Below, one piece after another: positions 20,308-32,282 of a stretch of 64,000 nt of DNA (within the stretch, counting starts at the first letter, position 1; each line of letters opens with the position of its first letter). The stretch is from contig CM067366.1 in NCBI GenBank assembly GCA_034401795.1, positions 79,227,470 through 79,291,469 of the forward strand. The letters run 5' to 3'. This DNA comes from Chaetoderma sp. LZ-2023a (lineage: Eukaryota; Mollusca; Caudofoveata; Chaetodermatida; Chaetodermatidae). The notes under the pieces were generated by a model, which was not told the origin of the DNA, made no database searches, and saw nothing but the letters and a program-made list of their open reading frames with translations. Made by a program: the position numbers and the translations under genes.

Positions 20308-21880
20308 TTAGCTCACCTGGCCTAAAAGGTCAATTGAGCTTATGCCATGGCGACCGTCCGTCTTGTGTTCGTTGTCCGTCAACTTTTCCTTTAAACGACT
20401 TCTCAAGAACCAATGGGCCGAGTTCAATTATGTTTGGCAGGAAGCATCCTTAGGCCATAGGGATCCAAGTTTGTTCAAACGACGCCGATTGGGCAATTTG
20501 GCTGGCCGCCATCTTGGATTTTGGCCAATTTTAGGAAACGTCTTTAAAAATCTTCTCCGAAACCACTTTCGGGGTTGATGCAAACCTCATGGACCTATCC
20601 AGAACTGCTGAAGGGATCGGGTTGAAATTGGGCATATATGATTAGGGAGTAAGGGCCATGAGAAGTTGAACCGTAAAAAAACATGGCCGCCATGCTCCAA
20701 TCAAAATATAGCGTGTTTGACGGCTAAATTGGTTTTATGTAGGTTTTTAGGTATTCTGATTTCAAGTTTGCAATTTTCAAAACTGTCGGATAAATGGTTT
20801 GGCGACCATCTTGGATCATTTTCCCGCCAAAGGCTCCCATACTAAAGCAATGGGAAATTTAAAATGTCTTCTCGAGAATTAATAGGCCGATTTCAATTAT
20901 ATTTGGCAGGAAGCATCCTTAGGGCATAGAGATTCCATTTTGTTCAAATGAAGCCTATCGGCCAATTTGGCCGGTGGCCATCTTGGATTTTGGCCGATTT
21001 TTAGAAATGTCTAAAAATCTCCGAAGCCGTTTAAGGGATCAATTCAGACCTCATGAAATATGATCTATGTCAAGAGTTGACCCAAGTTTATTTAAGCGAA
21101 CTTGATTGACCAAATGGTTCGGTGGCCATCTTGGAAGATCTCGTTTTCGCAAAAACTACTTCCGCAGAACTGCTGCAGCGATCGGGCCGAAATTTGTGAT
21201 ATATGATTAGGCATTAAGGGCTATTAAAGTTTGTTCAAGAGAAGTTGATCCGTCAAAAACCTGGCTGCAGTTGGCCAATCAATATATAGCGTGTTTGGTG
21301 GCCATATTGGATTTTTTTATTTGATGGATTTTGAGCCCGAAATTGGTTTTATATGTTTTTGCGCAATGTGATTTCAAATTTGCCATTTTCGAGACTGTCG
21401 GATAAACGGTTTAGCGGCCATCTTGGATCATTTACCTGACAAAATCACTCATACTAAAGAAATGTCTTTAAAAATCTCCAAAACTGCTTGGGGAATCAAT
21501 TGAAAACGCATGAAATATCATCTAGGGCAAGAGCTGCACCAAGTTTGTTCAAGGGAACTTGATTGGCCCAATGTTTTGGCAGCCATCTTCAATAACCTAT
21601 TTTTTGCCAAAACAACTAGAACCACTGAGCGGATTGGGACGAAATCTGGGAGATATTATTAGGCATTGAGTTCCATTAAAGTTTTTTCAAGGGAAGGATC
21701 TACATCAGAAACATGGGCACAGTGGACCAATCAAAATGTAACATGTTTGGCGGCCATATTGGACTTGCAAAAATGTCCACAAACTCATTTAAAAGACTAC
21801 TAAACCACCCACCAACAATTTTGACAAAAATGCATAGTGTTGCAGGTGAGCGACACAGGCCCCTTGGGCCGCTTGTTTTA
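20308..21880. mobile_element. AGCTCACCTGG repeat element, copy 2 (full length)
   Basis: Starts TTAGCTCACCTGGCCTAAAA and ends GCAGGTGAGCGACACAGGCC then GGGCCGCTTG, so short inverted ends bound 1.57 kb. Recurrent GGCGGCCATCTTGGATTTTG-like and AGGATCGGGYYGAAAT-like segments recur several times inside. No ORF, so mobilisation, if any, would be in trans. Confidence 0.7.
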
Positions 21881-22107
21881 GTGCTCATGTTAACAGTTGG
21901 ACTGTGCAACAGAAATAATGCATTTGTCGATCTTTTGATATTTTAAAGCTGTGTACAATTTTATTTAGCTCGATAGTAATATGTAATGATATGGTATAGT
22001 GTAAAATATTAAGGTGCAAGGTCTGATTAGTAGAGCCAGAAGCCGGTTTGGTGTCCGGTGAGTAAATATGCATTAGAATTTCTGTTGACCCAGTGTGTGA
22101 GGTGCTT

Positions 22108-22312
22108 TAACACTCGAATTTGTTCAATCTAAATTTTTTCATACAAAATGTCCATTTGCAGAGCAAGAGAAGACTATTTTAGAAAATTTACCACTGAAAT
22201 GACTGGCTCGGTTATCTCATGAAAAAATTTTCACAAATAGTCTTCTTGGTTTGCAAATGGACATTTTTCAACACCACTGGAATAACCATTTTTGGCTGAT
22301 ATGAGTTTTAAA
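22108..22312. mobile_element. Foldback MITE family B, copy 10
   Basis: AAAATGTCCATTTGCAGAGC pairs with TTGGTTTGCAAATGGACATT. The outer ends are TTTAACACTCG and TTTTAAAGCGC. Confidence 0.7.
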
Positions 22313-22735
22313 GCGCTAAGCTCCTGTGTGCCCTAACAGCAGTACACCACTAGTAATGATACTGTTTTGTATATAGTTCATACGCACATAAACAAGCCAT
22401 TATTAACAAGCTTTTGCTGTCATTAGTTTTTTTTTAAATTTTTATTTTTTTGTTAAAAAGGCGGGGGAATAAACCTAGGAAGGTTCATGTTTAGAATTTC
22501 TCTTAGTATAATGGTGTTCTTTTTTTTCTTGCAATAAATGCAGAGATGCAGAGTAACATTTTGTGTGTTCTTTTGTGTTCAGATGTATGTAGATTTGTCA
22601 GCAAGCTATCGAGACCTTGTCTATCATATTGTGTATGTAATATTCTTCTAACGAGACTTTCAGACAGATAAAGCTATTCAAGGAAGCTTTATGAAAAATG
22701 ATTTTCCAAACAAGACATCACAATGATTGTCGGAA
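22313..22735. other. No gene recognised
   Basis: AT-rich sequence with T-runs. TCTTTTGTGTTCAG ending at 22581 is acceptor-like and opens a 27-codon frame, mentioned under the candidate last exon of gene A. Confidence 0.4.
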
Positions 22736-22995
22736 GGTTAATGTACCAGTTTTTGCAGTGGTCTTGAGAAGTGTCCATTTGCAGGCCAAGAAAACTTTAA
22801 AAACTTTACCGCTGGCATGACTGACTCAACCTAGCCAGTCATACAAGCAATAAATGTTCAAACATAATCTCCTCCTGCCCTGCCCTGTAAGTGGACATTC
22901 ACTAAGCAAGAGTCTCAAATGTTCTTTACCAATCCTGGCTACCAGTAGTAAATTGTTAAGCACACTTATATCTCCTAGTGACTATTTTTAACCGT
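22736..22995. mobile_element. Foldback MITE family B, copy 11
   Basis: GTCTTGAGAAGTGTCCATTT then GCAGGCCAAG at the left and CCTGTAAGTGGACATTC at the right. The inner arms TGACTGACTC and CTAGCCAGTCAT remain. Confidence 0.65.
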
Positions 22996-23342
22996 CTGAC
23001 TGCTGAGATTTTGCAGACAACATATCGGCTACCAACAACTTTTAGTCAAATTGTTTTCAAAATATTCTTAGTCGGTTTTTGCTCATTGAAATTATTGTCT
23101 GGTGACTTGCAGCGGCGAGACAGTTAATGGCTCGGACAATATCTGGTATAGAGCTTTTTGACTATATGGTGTCATGGATATGCATCATATTTAGACTTAG
23201 TGCATGTATCAGTATTCCCTGGGAACAATGGTGGGGCAGTTACCAGAAAACGATTATGGCAGGAGCACGATTACTGTAATACAGTCAACAGAGGAAAGAC
23301 TATTGATCCTCTAATCATCAAGATTTGCTAACAAAATCAAAG

Positions 23343-23545
23343 CTTAATCTTAGTTAATGTCCATTGCTGGCTAGAATACTACAACTTTTGAAAATTTACC
23401 AGTGAAGTGACTGGCTCTGTGATCAAGTCTGCAATTCCAGTGGGAACTTTTCAAAAATTGTATTCTCTTGGCCTAGAAATGGACATTTGTCAGCATCACT
23501 GCTGAAGCCAATTTTGCCCAATTTCACCATAAATATGTTAAAATA
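23343..23545. mobile_element. Foldback MITE family B, copy 12
   Basis: TTAATGTCCATTGCTGGC at the left and TCTTGGCCTAGAAATGGACA at the right, with inner arms AAAATTTACCAGTGAAGTGA and GCAATTCCAGTGGGAAC. Confidence 0.6.
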
Positions 23546-23818
23546 TCCATCAATCAGTCAATAACTGACAAACATAACCTAGAAAAGGATGCTATTTATG
23601 AGGTTCCAGCTTCAGGTATAGATCAAATCATGCTGAGGTGATATATGCCTCTGTTTGCTGTCATAAGCCCAGTCAGAACTATTTACAATAGCCAATTTGC
23701 ATTTATTTGAAAGTTTGTAAGTGTATCACCAATGTATATGTCAGTGCGCTCAGGCATATCTATGTGGTAAGGTTTAATAAAGCCCCCCAAGCTCATGTCT
23801 ACTTCCCCCCCCCCAAAA

Positions 23819-23821
<3 letters not shown>

Positions 23822-23857
<36 letters not shown>
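23822..23857. repeat. (TG)n microsatellite
   Basis: About 18 TG units following a run of C. Confidence 0.95.
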
Positions 23858-23861
<4 letters not shown>

Positions 23862-23999
23862 CATGCACACGAAAATGCATTTTCTGTTGCGCATAGCCTT
23901 GTGTATTCGTAGATCATGAGAAAGATTAAGTTCCAATAGCGCATCCACATGAATGTACATGCGCAGGTAAGTTCAGGCGTATCTATCTATATATATATA

Positions 24000-25654
24000 C
24001 ACCTGTGCAAAAGTTAAGCACCACCCTATTTTTACGCACATGTGAGGGTATATTCATGTGCTATGAAGAAAGCAATAGCATAAACATTTATGTACCCATC
24101 CATCTTAGTGCAAGAGGTAATAATGCAACTAGAGGAATGCTGATTATGATGGTGGGGAAACACTGTATGTTTTTGTTTGAACTTGAAAATGAGGCCTGAA
24201 TATGGTTACGTTGACACAACTGACAACTATTGCCCTACAGTTGACACACGTGGCTAGATTGTCATTAATGGTGTCTGAAAACGAAGTTTAACATCTGTGC
24301 ACGAGTTTGAGACTGTCATTATTAATACCGGGTATATCCACCTTGTGCCTGGATGACGGCCTGGACACGACGTCTCATGCTGGTCACCAACCGACTGATA
24401 CGCCATTGTGGTATTCGTTGCCATTCAAGATGGAGTGCGTCTGTTAATTCCTGTAGGTTCTGCACAGGAGGATCCCTCCTTCTCACCATGTTTCCCAGAA
24501 TGTCCCAGATATGCTCAATAGGGTTCATGTCAGGGCTCCTTGCTGGCCATGGTAGGGTTTCGATGGCATTCTGGCGGAGGTATTCATGCACAGCTCTAGC
24601 ACGATGTGGTCGGGCGTTGTCATCCATGAATATAGGGTGGGTTCCAGGTGCATGATTTACAAAATGAGGGACCACAACTCTATCCAGTAGTATGGAATCT
24701 TGATATCTTTGTCCATTTAGTGTTCCAGGTACAGTCAACAGATCCAGCTTACAATCAAATGAGATGCACCCCCATATAACGGAACCTCCACCAAATGGAA
24801 CTTCTTCCATGATGTTACGTTGGTCGTACGCCGTGCGTCTGGACCTCCATACACGAGTTCGACCATCTGTGGCATGAAGCAGGAACCGACTTTCATCGGA
24901 CCAGTGTACCCGTCTCCAGGATCTCATGTTCCAGTGTCTTCTTTCGTTGCACCACCTCAGACGCTCCTCTTTGTGGTGTGCAGTGAGGAGAGGACGTCTG
25001 ACAGGTCTCCTAGCTTTCATGCCAGCAGCATACAGTCTCCTTTTGACGGTAGACATTGACACTCTATTGCACGTTTCCCATTGCTGGCTGAGCACTCTGC
25101 TGTTGGTGAATGGAGATCTCCTAACAAGGCGTACTAGGGCTCGATCATCACGGGCAGTAGTCTTCTTCGGTCTTCCAGATCTAGGCCTGTCCTTCACCTC
25201 GTTAGTTTGCCCATGTTTTGCAATCAAACGACTGATTACAGTATGGTTAATGTTCAGCTGTCTGCCAATCTCTCTGCATGACATACCAGTGGTATGCATG
25301 CCTATGATTTGCCATTTCACACGATCACTTAACCTTCGTCTTGCCATAGCGGTTCACAATCAAGAGCTAATTCTCTCTACAAATAAACCACGGTCATGAA
25401 CACAAAATTCCTAATCTTGTCGCCTAAATCTGTATGTAATGTTCTACACCTCAAACTGGACTTTTACATAACTGAACACGTGTGCTGTTTCCCGCCACGC
25501 ACGGACATCAAGCGGCGTGAAGTCATGCATGCATGTGCATTTCGTACTTGGAATTATGTCAGCTAACGCGGGGACAAAAAGTATGGCAGCCTAGTTGTAC
25601 CATCATGTTTCTACGTTCTATTGTTTTTGCTGGTGCTTAACTTTTGCACAGGTG
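24000..25654 (-). mobile_element. Tc1-family DNA transposon, copy 3
   Basis: A 1655-bp element with the same inverted ends as copy 2 (CACCTGTGCAAAAGTTAAGC at 24000), inserted at TA in a run of TATATATA. The open transposase carries small in-frame length changes. It is nearly identical to copy 2 along its whole length. Confidence 0.95.
24322..25347 (-). CDS. Tc1-family transposase, open frame
   Basis: 341 codons with the same domain order as the copy at 10902: paired helix-turn-helix, RSGRPKKT hook, and HWSDES / FMDDNARPH / NPIEHIWD as the DD34E triad. Relative to that copy one codon is lost (GGSVIWG instead of GGSVMIWG) and one gained (SILLDRVV instead of SILDRVV), plus an Arg-to-Cys change in QQWETCNRVS. 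The catalytic residues remain. The lost Met lies next to the conserved IWG strand, so activity is less sure than for copy 2. Confidence 0.93.
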   Translation of the reverse strand: MARRRLSDRVKWQIIGMHTTGMSCREIGRQLNINHTVISRLIAKHGQTNEVKDRPRSGRPKKTTARDDRALVRLVRRSPFTNSRVLSQQWETCNRVSMSTVKRRLYAAGMKARRPVRRPLLTAHHKEERLRWCNERRHWNMRSWRRVHWSDESRFLLHATDGRTRVWRSRRTAYDQRNIMEEVPFGGGSVIWGCISFDCKLDLLTVPGTLNGQRYQDSILLDRVVVPHFVNHAPGTHPIFMDDNARPHRARAVHEYLRQNAIETLPWPARSPDMNPIEHIWDILGNMVRRRDPPVQNLQELTDALHLEWQRIPQWRISRLVTSMRRRVQAVIQAQGGYTRY

Positions 25655-26514
25655 TATATATGTTAATCCATATGTAGGATAGGCAAGTGGTTTGATTCTA
25701 AAAGCCTGGGCGAACCATGTGTTGTCTTATATCGGCAGAAAGGCTTTGATATCAGCAGCAGGAATACGTTTAAGTTATTAAAATCTATCATGAATTCTTA
25801 AACCTGTAGTTAATTGAAAAATAGCCATCTCGCGAAAGCTGAACATAAGCATATAAAGTGTTTCCTCCCATATTAAGTCAGACAATGATGTTTTAACTGC
25901 GTTGTCTCATGTGCTCACCTTTGATAGGTCAATTTATGACATCACACATTCAGACCAGTATATAAGGAGGTGATAATCAGCAGTTCTCAGAAGGGATGGG
26001 ACGATATTCCCCCAAATAGAAGCCGCGTTGTAGCTGGATAGCTTTCCAACATAATTTGTCAGCCAGTTGGCACCTATTGCTGCAGGTTTAATACACATCG
26101 TGTTGCAGCTGTGATTACCGAGCTGAAAGTTAAGGTGGGCAATTAGACAGTGACTAATTTTTCGGCCTCAGCGGGCACTGTGAGGATAAATTGGAACTAA
26201 TTGAATAATCATCCTTGGCTTTCAAGCTGTTTCAACCTGTCTCTTAAGTCCACTCGAAATGGCATGTTCCACTGATCTCCAATGTGAGGATTCGTTTGTT
26301 TCCGTCAGAAGCTGTGGCCTAAATTCATTTAAGCGGGGGTTTCTTCATCTCATTCAGACTTACGGTGTGCTGAAACAGTAGAATGAGTAGCGGTTAATTT
26401 TATCAACCATTCCTTCAATGTTTTAATTGTTTCTATCTGTTCTAGAGCTGCTTCTGTGATATACTTTGTTCAGCCTTAACCATTCCAATGCTGTCTCATA
26501 CTTCTGTGCTACAG
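25655..26514. other. Intergenic; TATA-like box, nothing else firm
   Basis: TATATAAGGAGG at 25959 resembles a core promoter. It may be the upstream part of the left long terminal repeat of the Gypsy-like fossil that follows, but the right-hand counterpart was not traced this far. Confidence 0.3.
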
Positions 26515-27783
26515 TGTTTTAACGGCAAATGAGATGCTTGACAGTGGCTGTTGCAGTTGCGAATACAATAAGCTAAACACTGATAACAACAGCTCTTAGT
26601 GTGGCAGCCATCCTCACCTGCGTACCCGGTGTCTCGGACTCTTCTTAGACATATGGATATTATCGAGGTGGACAGTTTTCTAACTATTGTGCTGTAGAAT
26701 TCACTATTTGACTCTGTACTCTATAATGTATTAGCTGCCAATGTAAATTATATTGTTCCTATTCAGCAGCTACTGGTATAGGTATATTTATAGCGACATG
26801 GGCGGTATATTTTCTAAAAGCTAGATAATTATAGTTAGGTTCTTGGTGAAACTGTCCACTAACTTCTTTCACATCAAGAATGCCAGTGCGCTGGAGGAAA
26901 TCCACGTGTAGAGACTTCTAGGAACATGGGCACAATGTTCCGTGGTTCACTCAAAACTTATTAATCCTGATTGTGAACAGGATCAACTACTTCATTTCGC
27001 AGAAACAGACTACCTAGCATCACATCCCCGCCCATGTGGAATGATACCACGTCTAGTTCCACAATCATCCTTTCAGACATGACACCTAGGTGCACAACAT
27101 GCACCTTCAAGAGGGATTTTGCAACGCAGCAGAAGTCGAGACAAGCCATATCCTCCTAACAAAAATATGATGGCAACCACGAGAGACTCTTATGGAACTC
27201 ACTAGTCGAATACACAATTTAATAATGCAGGCATAGTACTCAATGCAGGGGAAACCCAGAACTCCATCACAAATCTATTCCTTGATTGATACACTCGGCG
27301 GTCACTCATCTCTACCAAGCCAACAAACAAAATTTGACTGAGATACCGAACAGTGATATTCATCTTAGCAAGTATCTTCGATGATACAAATGAGCATGGC
27401 ATGACATACAGCTTGTTGAGGAAATTGAACCCTCTGTGGAACAATCCCGACCAGGATAATACTCCAAGAACAGAAACCGTGGCAAATCAAATCAAAGGTC
27501 AGCCAATAATCTGAATGACAGCAATTACAGTTTACCCTCTTCGCGCTGTCTGTCAGGCTGTATCAAAATTGGGTGATGGAATAGAGCAGCTCGATACAGT
27601 TGTCTCAGATGCTAAGCATAATGCAATCATCATTATCCTACATGCAGTCAGATTTTCCGAGCTCTGGTTCATCCACCATGACCATTAGCACGGCTTGTGC
27701 CATCACAACCCCGCCCCTTAACACCTAACAGAAAGCTGAGCAGCAGCACGGCGATGGGATCACACCCACCTAATGACGAGCTC

Positions 27784-27825
27784 TGTTTTCATTGTGGACA
27801 AATCAGACACTGGGCTAAGAACTGC
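27784..27825 (+). other. Retroviral-type CCHC zinc knuckle of the Gypsy fossil gag
   Basis: The reading CFHCGQIRHWAKNC is a textbook C-X2-C-X4-H-X4-C knuckle, which in retroelements binds the element's own RNA. The flanking reading is degraded. Confidence 0.75.
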
Positions 27826-28060
27826 CCCTAAAAATGCGGCAATAGACCACCTCATCTAGCGGCAGCTGTTGATGACACTCGGGAAAGTACTGTGTTATTT
27901 CACCCCAACGCTAAGGAGTTTCGGCAATTGAACTAGCACAGATCCTGGTTGATGAGCAGTCCACAGACCCCCTCGAATACATGCAAAGGATGGCGTATTG
28001 TCCATCTCTCCCCTACAAACCCTGGTGGTTCTGTACTCAATGTAGCCATAAGCAACGTAA

Positions 28061-29864
28061 TTACCCATACATGCACGGTTGGCAATTTCCCATGGCTGGC
28101 CAGGTCCACCGGACTTCCTTAGCAAGAGCATATAGCAGTTGGTCAGCAGCAAGGACAGCTATCTGACCAGGGTTCAAGTGCTGAACTGCTGCCTTGACGA
28201 TGTCCATGGAGTGCTGTATCATTGCCACTGAGTGTGCGTTGTCAAGAAACAGAGGCAATAGTGCATTTATTGCTGCAGGTGTGATGACAGCTTGGTGCGC
28301 GTCAGCGTGGTAGGCAAACCATGATATCCATCCATCCATGGTAGACGTTTCAAGAGATGTCTTGACTTTACTGAGCCATGCATACTCATCTTTCGTGGCA
28401 GCTGCAGCAGCAAGGAAGTTGGAAGGTCTCACGGGCCCATGTACAGCTGGAGCTTTGTCTTGAGGGCAGCTGGTGGCACCATTGTGTAGGCTGGTGGCAG
28501 AGATGTCACTGACTTGGTGGAAGACCTACTCTGACTAATCACTGGTACACCACGATCAGTTCCGACATGTCTGTGTGATGGATGTTGCATAAGCGAGATT
28601 CCGGTGCCATGGAAGGAATCTTTGGCTGTTGCAGAACTCGGATTGTGGTCGATGTTGTCCACAGCTCCTGTTGTGAACAGTCCATGACGCAACTTTGGTG
28701 GGCAAACTACATTTTCCGCCCTAAAGCTCTGGCAGACACCATTCGCAATGTCTGATGTGAGTTGCAACAGCCTGTCATAGGAGACACACACTCCCAGATC
28801 GAACAGTGTGTCAACCAGCCCTCTACTTCGTGTAACTGCATGGATCTTGAGGGACAGATAGAGTGGGAGTGGAGTTTCTCGGCTGTGGCTATGACGTGTT
28901 GAGCTCGATGAATCCACGTTCCGTGCATGCTTCACACTGTTGAACACCATCAGTTGGGAGATTGATAGGGCATGCTTTGTGGTGGTTGTGTGGACCAACT
29001 GAGTCTGATGCTTAATGCTTGCTCCATCGAGTATCATGTTGACTAGAGCCAAAATGGATGGTTGCACAGCATCCTGTTGGCAGTTTGCCTGGAACGACCC
29101 ATCGAATGAGAAACCTGAGCCAAAGATCTCTTTGCGCACCACCTGTGCTGCTCGCATTAAGTGCACGGCATCACTGTCATGATAACAGACCATCATGAGG
29201 GCTGGTCCAATATCCTTCTCAAAACTCAGAAGTGTGTCTCTTCCCTTGGAATGTGCCCTCAGATCAGGAAGCGCAGAAATCAGTCTGTTTTTCAGTCTGG
29301 TTGTGTGAATCCGTTTTTCTGCAGTCACACCAAGCTGCTCCAGTCTGACCCTGTCAGTTTGAAAACAGGAGCATTGTCCTCATCACTATTCATGTCTTCC
29401 AAGAATGCCACTAGCTCAGCAAAGGCTATGCCATGCAGGCAAGAATCATCTTCATCATTGCCTTTGAGTGCAGCCTGTCTGACTCTGTTGTATAGTGAAC
29501 GCAAGCAGTCGTGATGGTACTTGGCCTCAATGGCAATCATGTCTCCTGCTGCAAGCTTGACCAGTAGAGCAGTTTCCTCAAGTTCAAGGGCACACCTCCG
29601 CACATTTGTGTCAATGTTGTAGGTTGATGCTATATGTAAGCCTGCAGAACCAGCAGTCTCATTGCAGAAGAAACAAGTAGGCTCTGTGGACTGTGGATGG
29701 CTGTGAGCAGATCGTGTATGCACAGTAGAAATACTTTGTTGTTGTCCTGTAGTCAATTCTACCCGACTTTGTTCATCAAATGCCTTTTTGTTGAAATATT
29801 TTAGGGATTTACGGTAATTGAAAATTTGGCCAGTGGGGGCTTTATGAGACAGGGTTTGACCCAC
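28061..29864 (-). pseudogene. Multicopy invertebrate gene of unknown function, broken
   Basis: Read leftwards, coding sequence lies in three frames: 29864-29325, 29328-28429 and 28432-28061. The first part has a Cys-pair CFFCNE and then EAKYHHDCLRSLYNR, possibly a zinc-binding unit, followed by LHGIAFAELVAFLED. The second has RIHTTRLKNRLISALPDL, KHQTQLVHTTTTKHALSISQ, RETPLPLYLSLKIHA and AVDNIDHNPSSATAKDSFHG. I recall near-identical motifs in uncharacterised proteins present in many copies in corals, molluscs and lancelets, which suggests spread by a mobile element; the function is unknown. No catalytic motif is recognised. It interrupts the Gypsy fossil in antisense. At the first frame change, near 29330, a short stretch appears to be missing. 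Confidence 0.6.
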
Positions 29865-30860
29865 CCAACCCCGGCAATCCCTTGATACTTTAGTTATACA
29901 TCATTATGTGCAGTAATTCACTAACCACAGGTCGTAAAGTGGCAATAACAAGTCTTTTTCTAAGCATGAGCACATGGCCATTTTGGCGGGAGTATTGCGT
30001 CAACCACTTCAACAGCTGTTACCCATTATATCACTAGCATGGACACAGGGTTGTTCTAAGGTTTCTTATCTTTAATCTCACACTGTATAAGGGAGTTACT
30101 GTACCTGCAAATGGAAGATATGCGTTTATTCAGCTCTGGCTGGCTGTCACTATTTTGACATTTATGTCAGATCTGAAATGCGGAATTACAGGGAAACCAG
30201 TGGAACAATCATGTCACTGAACTAAATTGCTTTAAAAATACAAAACTTATACATTTGACTGAGGAACACATAAATAGCACTGTAGGGAGTAATAACATAA
30301 ATATGCAATATATGTTTGATATGGGTAGGGCCTAACCCTCCTCTTTTTAGGCGCACCAACTGGAGCATTAACAATCACACTAAAGTGACTAGCCATGACA
30401 TTTCGGAGGTATAGTGATAATTAATTAGTTGTTATTTATAGGGGTTAGGCCATTGCATGTTTTGCTATACCTAAACAGATAGCACGATCAGTACATCAGC
30501 TGTACAGTGTGTTTACATATGTTTATTTGCTAACTTTTCGGTCGATTTTGACCTTGACCTTGACCTAAATGCATGTATTTGAGGACTGGTGATCTCAAAA
30601 GTATCAGCAAATGAATGGGCATCCGCAACTTAGTGGGAAAGGACACCTTAGATGTGTTTCTACATAGTTTGGTTCCAAAATTATGCGCGTTTGAACATTA
30701 GACCCATGGGGAATGGCGGCCATCTTGGATTTGACCTCTCACGGTCATCAGAGGTCAAATCTGACTTCCCTCCACATCTGAAAATAAACACTATGGTATA
30801 TACTAACTATGCTAGAAATTTCATGCTTTTCTCAAAAAGTGCAAAATTGTTACAATATGA
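29865..30860. other. Repeat-derived sequence without gene
   Basis: Holds TGACCTTGACCTTGACCT at about 30549, a perfect 12-base hairpin at 30728-30761 (GATTTGACCTCT / AGAGGTCAAATC) and a GGCGGCCATCTTGGATTTG segment shared with the AGCTCACCTGG elements. No ORF is worth calling. Confidence 0.5.
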
Positions 30861-31309
30861 GAGCTTATCCGCTGTACTAATAGAGATGTTGCGAACTGGA
30901 GTCATTTAAACAGCTGCTTCTCCTTGGGGAGCCCTATTGTTCTAGCCATGAAACATGATGACTCACTTCGCTTCTGCATTGACTACTGTTGTTTAAATAA
31001 ACTTAGCATCAAAGACATCTATTCACTTCCACACATCGACGGATCCCTACACTCCTTGTCTGGAGACACCTTGTTCTGTAATTTCAACCGTGCTAGTTGC
31101 TATTGGCAGGTTGCAATGGAGGAAAGAGATATAGAAATGTATGCAGAGACAGACTGTTCCAGTTCCGCAAAATGCCATTTGGATCATGAAACACCCTTAG
31201 AACATTCAAAGGGCTGATGGAACAAGTGTTATGTAAGCTCCAATGGCAGATCTGCCGCTGCCACCTTGATGACATCATGGTCTTCACATCCACATTTGAA
31301 AATACAGTT

Positions 31310-31400
31310 TATAATAATAATAGTAATAATAGTACATTTATAATGCGCTGAAATCCATGCATGTAATGCATGCTCTAAGCGCTTACAATTATAACTTATG
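31310..31400 (-). mobile_element. Retroposon 3' tail
   Basis: Read on the minus strand, AAGCGCTTAGAGCATGC is followed by CAGCGCATTATAAATG and then an ATT-rich tail, the form of a LINE or SINE 3' end. It has no coding part. Confidence 0.4.
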
Positions 31401-32282
31401 CAGCATTCTCGATCACTGCCACTGCCAATCTGAAGTTCAAGCTAAAGAAAGGTCCGCTATTCAGAGAGGAGGTAGAATTACTCAGTCACTTAACTTATGT
31501 TATCTCATGGAGTTTCAACACAGGCGAAGAACAGCGACAGGATACACCTAACCTCGGCTGTGCCATGCCATGTTCTGTTGCAATGACATATTTTCAACTG
31601 GCAATGCCACTGATATGAAAGCACCACGCTGTGACAGCGACACCACCAGCCACAAGAATTGAATTGTATTGTACCGTTTCACTACACGCTTAGTGGCGAA
31701 TGCACCCAGCTACACCATGTGACATGTTCCATACGTGTTCTTGCACAGGGGTGTCCTTGGGGAGGTCAACTGGTGAGTTAGTGAAATCGCTCAGTGGAAG
31801 AAGGGATTACAGGGCATCCAGTTCACCACTGTCCATCGTCTCAGTAAGCAGCACGGCAATATTGATGTCATTCACCATCAATTTCCTGAGGAAGGTAGCA
31901 CCGTTTTGGCATACATCAATAAACATATCACATCGGCTACCATAACAGATATCATTGAAACCGTCCATGAAACCACACCAACATACCCTCTGCCTGTTGT
32001 GGAAGATTGAACCATATGACAGATGTGGCAGGCCCAATGCGAACATCATCAACGACGTCTCCCCCATGAATGGTTAGCGACAGACCAATGTCCCTCCCAT
32101 GAAAAGATCTCTTTACCAGGCACTACAGAATATTGTTATCAGCGGCTCGGAGAATGTCCACTTATCCATGGGATTCTTTACTACAGCAATTGTCTAGTAC
32201 TTCCACATAGTTACAGGAAGCGCTTTTTGAGACAGCTACATGATAATATGTCAGTCCTGTCTACAAAAAGGGGACCGCTATA

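Noticed and set aside
24353-25059. ORFs on the + strand over the Tc1 copies
   Set aside because: Antisense shadows of the transposase; the same shadows appear at all three copies.
30549-30566. Nuclear-receptor response element (TGACCT repeats)
   Set aside because: Lies in repeat-like sequence, and such runs are common in invertebrate repeats; no promoter is nearby.
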